Assembly: GCA_037043015.1 (NCBI GenBank)
Contig: CM073326.1
Coordinates: forward strand, 13,772,345-13,836,344
From: Bryum argenteum
Taxonomy: Eukaryota; Streptophyta; Bryopsida; Bryales; Bryaceae
Direction of reading: 5' to 3'
DNA length: 64,000 bases
Positions 56,827-64,000 of this stretch are shown here, one piece after another. The notes beneath the pieces were generated by a model. That model was not told the origin of the DNA, made no database searches, and saw only the letters and a list, made by a program, of their open reading frames with translations. The position numbers and the translations under genes were made by a program. Each line of letters starts with the position of its first letter. The first letter of the stretch is position 1.

Positions 56827-58479
56827 TAAGGAAGTTTTATAGCAATCAAGAGCTTTGCAATAGATACCAACAACATACACAAAAAGAAAGAGTGTAGTGT
56901 TGTAAGTATGTTCATATTTTTGTCTTATCTATATGAAAAGACACTAGTCCTATTCTAAAATCATGTCTTCAAAGACTTGCCTCTTAAATTCTAAGTTCTA
57001 ATTGGTTCTTTTCACTATGTTTTTTCTAATCTATCTAATAATAATCATGTGTTTTCACACTTAACTAGATAGCTTGCAAGATCATAACAAATCATTACAC
57101 AAAACAGATCACAAAATTCCACCATTTTCACTTTAAAGTAGAAATACTACCGGCAAACCAATTGCAATAAAACAATCAGAAACCAACTAAAAAGTTGTTC
57201 ACATTAATCTCATAAACACCCTTGTACCAAGAAAATTTAGCAAAATAAATTCTTGGCCTTGCAATGGTGAATATTGCCAAAAACTTTACAAACAAAAAGT
57301 AGTCCAAAACTAGACCTCTAATACTCAACTATATGCCTTACCTTCAAAATACCTTCGACTAGGTCAAGTTTTCTATCACTTGAACTAGACTCTATTTGAA
57401 ATCTATTCCTAAAGATAAAATTAAAATCCAACGATCGAGGAGGATATGCAGCTTCTCCAAAATCATCCATTCTTTCATTTTTTTCATTGTAAAAATATCA
57501 TCGCAAAATCAATACCAAAAGTATTTGTATCATAAAACTTCTAACTGAGAAGTTGTTGAAATCATCCCCAAATCCACAAGAAAGAATCTCGTTATTCAAA
57601 AGGAAAAATTGGAATAGTAAAACATGCCACATGTTTCAAACACTGGATACTAATGAAACCATTACTTGAATTCATGCCATAAATTTATAACATCTTAAAT
57701 TGGAATAAGGCTTTTACCACAACAAATTAGACTTCATTTGGAATCCAACCCAACAAATTTTGTCCAAAACAAAGTTCGGATAAAGAAGATATGGCTCTTT
57801 AATGTTTAGGGTCATCAAAAATGATCAAATTCAACAACATCTGGCGCGTCAAGGGGTTAAGTACTATACATCATCTTGCAATCTATGAGGCTTTTTATTC
57901 AATAGTTGGTTTACTTGACCCGCAATAAGTTTATTAAAAGTTTGTACAATACCCTCCAACAAGTCTTGCAACCATTTTCTGAACTCTTGAAATTCTCTAA
58001 TTCATTTTCAAAATGGGAGGATTTTATCAAATTTATCCTATTAAATCTTTTGTGTTATGGACCCTTCACGTGTTCATAAAATTTCAATGTTAAAAAACAA
58101 AATCTCTATTTTTGATGAATTATTTTATTTTTTTCACGTAATTTCAAAAAAAATTAACTGAGAAATATATATGATGATTTTTTAAAATTTGATTGCACCA
58201 ATCTATAGGATATATCATTGTTCACATTCTTGGTATTACAAAGATGTATACTATGTAGGTAAAATTCTCCTCTATGTGGCTCTAAAGTATTTTCATAGTT
58301 TCCATTCATTCATATTCTAGGCTAAGGAAATCAAACTCATATATTAAATCAAAATTTGATCAAATAAAGTCAAATAAGGTATCATTACAAAGCTATAGTA
58401 GTATAGAAGCCTAATATGATATGAAGTTTACAATATGTCTTACTCACTAACAAATATTCTACAAGAAATGGAACACCTA
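56827..58479. other. AT-rich intergenic DNA with inverted dispersed repeat
   Basis: No gene supported. 57100-57860 resembles, in reverse, the dispersed repeat seen at 11374-12868, and ends with CGTCAAGGGGTTAA (57857-57860), a TTAA-type terminus. Confidence 0.5.
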
Positions 58480-59502
58480 CTACCATCGAGTGCTACCACC
58501 TTGAGCCGCTATTACGACTTTCATCCGGGTTGGCATTGTTGAAATCAACTTCTTGATGCTTTCTTGAGGTATATCCTCCCAAGCCGATTGAGTGATGTCC
58601 ACATTTCGTCTTTGTTTCGTGGTCTATTTCTCTGTTGCACTTGATCTTTAACTTGCTTCCAGACATTCTCTATAGGATTAAGGTCAGGAGAATTTGGTGG
58701 CCATTCAAGCTTTTTCAATCCAAGTTGTTGTCTCCAATCTTTTTGTATATTACTACCATGTCTTTGGAGCACCATCCTCCATTAAAATGAGGTGCTCATA
58801 GTGGTCATGGTGCCAATAATAATGCTCTAATGCTCCTTGAGATACTATCTCTACAAAGTCTTTGGCAGTGCGTCTATTAGGAGGAATTAACACCAAATAA
58901 GACTTAGAAGAGCCAGTGATAGCACCCCATACCATAATTGAAGTCCTTCCGGATTTGAATGTAGGTGCTAAGCAAGTGTAGTTGTAGCGTTCATATGCTT
59001 TTCGCTGCATTACGAATTTGGCGTGATGGTTTTCCAACTTCAAAGGATGACTCATCGGTCCAAATCACATTACTCCAATCGTCAATCGTCCAAATGCAAG
59101 TGCCCCTTTGCAAAAGCCAACCTCTTTGCCTTGTGTATGTCACTCAAGAATGGTTTCTTCACTGCAATGCAACTGTTAATACCAAGCTCATGAAGCTCTT
59201 TACGTAAAGTTGACATGCCCACGGAAGATGTCACATTGCTGCACAATTCTGCAAGAGGAGCACGACGATTACTACTAAGATCTATATGGAGCCTTCTCCT
59301 ATCTCGATCACTCATGTTTTTCGGCCTACCGGATCTACTTGTTGGCAATACAGAGCCACTAATTCTAAATCGCTTGAGAATCCTTGAAATAGTCGATTTT
59401 GGCCTTCCTACAATGTTTCCAATTTCACTCACCGACATGCCGACTTTCTCGCATACCAACTATCATGTGTCGTATATCATTTGATACATAACTCCTTGTC
59501 AT
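58480..59502 (-). pseudogene. Second Tc1-type transposase remnant, fungal-like
   Basis: Decayed DD34E-type transposase. The start is probably the ATG at 59502. An N-terminal helix-turn-helix (VSEIGNIVGRPKSTISRILK) and RSGRPKNMSDRDRRRLH follow, then WTDES with the first Asp, GRTSIMVWGAITGSSKS, LILMEDGAP with the second Asp, and PNSPDLNPIENVWK with the Glu. At least four frameshifts are visible: near 59450, a 7-bp duplication (GACGATT) near 59075, near 58770 and near 58600. Its sequence style (MVWGAI, MEDGAP, KLEWPPNSPDLNPIENVWK) is closer to Tc1 elements of fungi than to the element at 5576. I could not define terminal repeats. Confidence 0.85.
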
Positions 59503-60136
59503 GGTGCACAATCCTCAAACAACACTTACATCCACAAAAAGTTTGATAAAAAGGTCCTAACAACAAACACGTAAACGATATGTTTGACAAACAGGACTTG
59601 TTGCACACAACTTTTCTAAGAAATGTGTACCATCAAGATGACTTACAAACAAGTATGTGTATCTCTGGACCCTCCCAAGCTCAAACATACTCAAAATCTG
59701 ATATCCCAGAGAAGAAGTGATCACATTAAGAAGGGTACCCTTTTCCAAGATTTTTAAGCATGATGGCAATTTTGGTAGACACATGGCAATGGATGCCTCT
59801 TTATATTTAGAAAATGCTTGGTGTATGAAGGTAACTGGAACACCTTCCATGATGCAAAAAATCTCATGGAGATGTGATGATTATCATGCCAACACCACCA
59901 TTCTAAAACAGGCCATGGGATATGTTTTAAGTGAAAAAACAGAGTGTGTTGCAACACTTGTTGGAGGGTACTGTACAATTGAGATATGTATAGATTACAT
60001 TCAACTTTTTTTAAGAAAATTTCTTAAAAGTAAAATTTAGGCTAAAAGTAGGCTTGGATGTTTAGGGGTTAATGTAACAAGCTCAAAAATTCAGCAAATT
60101 TTAGTTCAATAAGTTACTTTAGGAGTGGTTGAAGGA
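59503..60136. other. Intergenic DNA
   Basis: Probably includes the 5' end of the Tc1 remnant. TTTAGGGGTTAA ends at 60072, another TTAA-type terminus. No gene. Confidence 0.4.
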
Positions 60137-60379
60137 TATCCAACTATTGTGGGGGTCCTTGGACCTTGTTGTGCGGGTACCTCAAAGTCCTTTGGGGGAT
60201 ACTATGTCAAGTATCTTCAAGACACTTGAAACTACCGTAGTTATAGTGTCCACCCTCGAGAAGGGGAAGTAGTATTGTTCCATTTTCCCCTTGTCCGGTG
60301 GCCATCGGGATATTAGCATTATGAACGAAGACTTCATTCACGCGAGCCCCTTAGAAAGGGACCGGAGTTCTATCTATCT
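60137..60379 (+). mobile_element. SINE copy C, 5'-truncated, with perfect 10-bp TSDs
   Basis: A 243-bp plus-oriented insertion flanked by GGTTGAAGGA at 60127-60136 and 60380-60389. It starts within the family body (TATCCAACTATTGTGGGGG) and ends GGACCGGAGTTC followed by TATCTATC. The tRNA head is missing, as expected from premature reverse-transcription termination. This copy best proves retrotransposition. Confidence 0.9.
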
Positions 60380-60389
60380 GGTTGAAGGA

Positions 60390-62979
60390 CTTTTTTTTGG
60401 TAGAGTGTGCAAACTTCTTGGAAGAGCAATGATGAAATAATTATAATCACTTAAAATTTTTTATTAGTTATGAAATTTGGAAAGTAATGTCATAGGTGTT
60501 CCTATATATAACTAGGTGTGATTTACATTTGGGAATGTATTTGAAGGCTAGAATCTCTTTATGGATACATCAAATAACCTACTACAGCATGGTTGCACTT
60601 GGCCCTTTAACCCTTAAAGGCCCAAGAGGTCTAAAGAAAAATTTAGATGTGTCACAAAATATGGATTTTGTAACCCTTATGATGTAGCACTCCAAAGATA
60701 GTAAAAGACCTTAAACCCTAAATAAGATCTATACGGTCAAATTTCCTAAATTAGGTGATATTTGTTTTATAATCCATCAAAAAGAGTAAACTTTCAAAAA
60801 TCAATATAAAATTTACTTACTATTACTAGTAATTAGAAATTGATATAATTCGCTGAAACCACATATTATTTGATAAAATGGAGAGAAGCCACAATTAATC
60901 AATGAGGAACCATATAAGTTAGTTTTCTTACATTTAAAAAACCTTGCCATGTTTGCGTTTGAAGGCTTATTGTGAACACTCTATGATGTGGTTCTCAACT
61001 CACCAAACTTCTAGAATGTTGAAAAAATTAATCCAAAAAGGAATCCTTTTTTATTCGAGTACAACTCCTCTAGATTTGGAATCGATCATAAAATGGTTGA
61101 TTGGGCTCTTAGGGGGTAAATTTGAGTACGTTGCCATAGATGGGTGCCGCCAAACACTGCCCAAGAAGCAAACTAAGAAACTATCAAATATTAACTCCTA
61201 AAGATCCACGATGTTTTGGGAGCTTGAAATCCCAACACTGACCACTATGTACTTATGGAGGTACGTCCAATATTTTGGAAATTTCTGATAATTTGAACCG
61301 TAGGGTCTTGAAGTAGATTACCATCGGTAGTAGTGGGAAAATTTTCAGCCGTTGGATCATTACTAGATGTGAGATCATAACATTTGAAGCTGAATGTAAT
61401 TTTTTTTTGACCTTGACGGTAAAAGCAGAATTGGTGGCCGTGGTCGTTTAGGGGCTAATCCCCAAAGATCTTTAGGAGAAGGAAGCTTCATTTTTCCTCC
61501 AAAATCAGCAATTCAATACATGAACTTTGAGATTTTCTTACAAGAATCTAGAAATTGTAACCTTAGCTACTTGCACTCAAGAGTGTCATTGTATGAGCTC
61601 TAAAGAAAAAATTGTTGTATTTACGTTTGTAGACAATTATATTAGGATTCCAATGCAACAAAGAATTAGTAAATATAAACCTATTTAAGTGAACTTAGCT
61701 CTTGTTTTTGGCATTTTTTGATAGGGATATGTTTTAACATTGCCAGCCAATGATGTAAAATTCAGTTTAGTTTCCATATATTTTATTTTTTTGCATATAT
61801 ATAATGTTTAGATGAAATCTAACAATTTGGTCTTTGGATGATTTTTGATTTGAATACTGAGGAATTAGATTTGCAATGATGTTCTACATATAGAGAAAAA
61901 AAACAAAAAACATGGTTTTTGATAAGCTCTTGCTCCTTCATCCACACTTGAATTTCAATTTTGCTTGTTGGGTTGGATATTAATTTGAATTTGGTATGTG
62001 TGGTAGAAACTTCAATTCCATCCAAGTTTTGAGGAAGTCATGGCATTCATTAACGTGCAAGGGGTCTAGTTTTTGATACTTTCTCCTTAAGTTTGTAGAT
62101 CAAGGGAAGTTTTCTCCATTTCAAGGCGATTACATGCGCAAAGAAGTTTTTCTCATGTTTTTTTTGTTCAAAGGTGATATTGATATGAAGGTTAACAACT
62201 TTCAAGTAGGTGATATTTTCAGTTGCAGTAAGGTTACTGGTGGCATTTTCACTTCCGAGTGAGAATGATATTTTTTATCTATATTGAAGATACGTTATGA
62301 TCTCACGATCTATGATACCTCATGACTCATAATTCGACCCCATATGACCTATACAAGGTCTCATACAAGATTTCATGGTTGAGATATGCATGACTTACTT
62401 ATGTTTCGATCAATGATACTTTCTGAGAATGTGTTTTTTGGTTAAAAATAGGTTGGGACGATCAGGTGTTAACCCTAAGTGTCCATGTCAACCAAAATGG
62501 CTTTTTGTTGTTCTCGGCAGCTTGGATGAAGGTCTAATTTTGGAATTTTGGGCCGTAATTTGCTATGGGTGTGAAATACATACATTATACATGTGGTAAA
62601 ATTCGCAAAGCCGAATTCCGATTTTAGAATTTTATTACACAAAATTTAGTTTTCAAGCCCAAGACGGGCAGCAAAAAAAATTTATAAATAATTTACTTTT
62701 AAAAAATAATATTTATAATGATACTACTACTCAGATTTTTTAAATTTTCAAAATGAATATTTTACCAATTTTACAAGGGCAGCCTTCAAAATTTACAACA
62801 TCAAACTTCAAAATTTGCAAAAGAAGTTTTGCATCAGCTTTAATTGTTATAATTTTCCAAATGATGAAGATCCAACTGTTGGAAATTTTCATGGTAGTAC
62901 TAATGGTAGTTAACTTTAAGTTCTTATGATTGAAATAAACAACAAAATTTGTGATGGCTAGTTTCAGTGCCATGTGAGA
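60390..62979. other. AT-rich intergenic DNA with TTAA-type element ends
   Basis: No gene supported. TTAACCCTTAAAGG begins at 60607, TTAACTCCTAAAGATCC at 61191, TTTAGGGGCTAA ends at 61458, and TGTTAACCC occurs at 62467-62475. The dispersed-repeat core occurs near 61690. These look like overlapping or nested old elements. Confidence 0.45.
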
Positions 62980-62981
62980 GG

Positions 62982-62982
62982 A

Positions 62983-63036
<54 letters not shown>
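62982..63036. repeat. (TA)n microsatellite
   Basis: About 27 TA units. Confidence 0.93.
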
Positions 63037-63038
<2 letters not shown>

Positions 63039-63817
63039 GTGATATAATTTATTAGTAAGATTGCTATTAAAGTATTTCTATCCGTTCCACGAACAAAACA
63101 ACTTCTGTAAGGAAGTTGTATAACACGCATCGTAGAATAAAAACACTGTGAAAATGAAATGATAGCCTATTTTACTACAATTGGTGTCAATAAATGATGT
63201 CGAATGCAAAATCTAAGTAGGTATTTCAACAATTAACATCCGAGTGACTATTTTAAGAAATCTAGGTAATGCACTTTCCATAGTTTGTGAGATCCTTGAT
63301 ACGTCTCACTTTTTCAAATTTCAAATAGTTCTCATTCTCCGAAAAGTAGGCATTCCCAAAAAGAAGAAAAGGGCGCCCCCTCATTGATTGTAGAATGATA
63401 TGTAGTTTACATTAATTATGAGCAAAAGAATATTCCAGCTAAGCACCCCTCCTAACACGAGTGGCAGAAAGACAAGTGCTAATTATAGCAAGGCTCCATG
63501 CATTAGAAAAGTAACAACAAAATTAAAATGAAAAAAGTGGTAAAAGAACTCAATACCCTTTCCCGGATTGTAGCCAACTGAACTGGAGTTGAGCACACAT
63601 AAAGTGGAGTTCATCATCATCACGTGGGCTTTTTAGCAAATTATGGACGGTTAAGACTTGCAAGGAACAGAAGATATTTTAAACAAATGCAAGTGTAAGG
63701 AACCTCATCAAATCAAAAGGCCAAAAGTTGACCCAAAATTTTCTCAAATTCTTTAAAAATTGATTCCCATCCACATCTGCTATTTATCAGCTCGGAATTA
63801 ATCAAGAACTTGTTTAA
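63037..63817. other. AT-rich intergenic DNA
   Basis: No gene, RNA or repeat recognised. Confidence 0.4.
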
Positions 63818-64000
63818 CCCTTAAAGGTCTGAACAACCATATTTTGGTTGCTAGAATACAGCGTATTTTGTTTGTATTGGAATGAGTGCACACCTTTAAT
63901 AGATTTGAGTTCAAAGAACAAGTTGACATATAAATCCATGTGGTTCTACTAAGCTTTTAAGATCTCAATATAGAGTTTCTTGTTGGTAGCAAATCTCAAT
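63818..64000. mobile_element. piggyBac-like MITE, cut by window end
   Basis: Begins TTAA (63814-63817) then CCCTTAAAGGTCTGA, and its interior is collinear with the element at 14016-14240 (CACACCTTTAATAG, TTTGAGTTCAAAGAA, TTGTTGGTAGCAAAT). The right end lies outside the window. Confidence 0.7.

Overview
The window is nuclear DNA of a land plant. Every confident gene has many short exons with GT-AG introns, the products are plant-type (organellar threonyl-tRNA synthetase, plant-form TMEM120, MCUR1/CCDC90-like protein, TIM21, an NLR immune receptor), and the LTR retrotransposon is a chromovirus with the usual plant initiator-tRNA-Met primer site. An RPW8-like NLR together with animal/fungal-style Tc1 (DD34E) transposons points to a non-seed plant, most likely a bryophyte such as a moss. 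That placement is inference.

Layout. 1-4152 (minus): threonyl-tRNA synthetase, C-terminus cut by the window edge, with a Stowaway-like MITE in an intron. 5576-7169: complete but frameshifted Tc1 transposon. 7873-9847 (plus): two-exon gene for an unknown coiled-coil protein. 13.5-14.3 kb: tandem duplication, one copy filled by a TTAA-flanked, piggyBac-like MITE. 15486-17441 (plus): TMEM120/TMPIT homologue. 17.9-19.7 kb: SINE copies. 20207-22241 (plus): mitochondrial MCUR1/CCDC90 (DUF1640) homologue. 24.0-28.35 kb: about nine diverged 340-490 bp tandem units with splice-site-like borders. 29617-32934 (plus): intronless RPW8-type NLR with 21 nearly identical LRRs. 33-39 kb: AT-rich DNA with dispersed repeats. 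40152-42331 (plus): reduced poly(A)-binding-protein-like gene. 44.7-45.45 kb: 25-bp satellite joined to an orphan reading frame. 46573-48111 (minus): TIM21. 49961-50946: TIR element expanded by a 20-bp repeat and carrying a nested SINE. 50972-56821 (minus): chromovirus with 5-bp TSD. 58.5-59.5 kb (minus): second, fungal-like Tc1 remnant. 60137-60379: SINE with perfect TSDs. The rest is repeat-rich intergenic DNA.

The cellular genes are housekeeping and not an operon. Three act in organelles (ThrRS in plastid and/or mitochondrion; MCUR1-like and TIM21 at the mitochondrial inner membrane), but their proximity shows no functional link. The most unusual material is in the repeats: an apparently undescribed tRNA-derived SINE with a TATC tail, TTAA-flanked MITEs with a related empty site 280 bp away, a Tc1 element with inverted rather than direct subterminal repeats, and the splice-bordered tandem array upstream of the NLR. 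I recognised no tRNA, rRNA or snoRNA gene and no CRISPR array.
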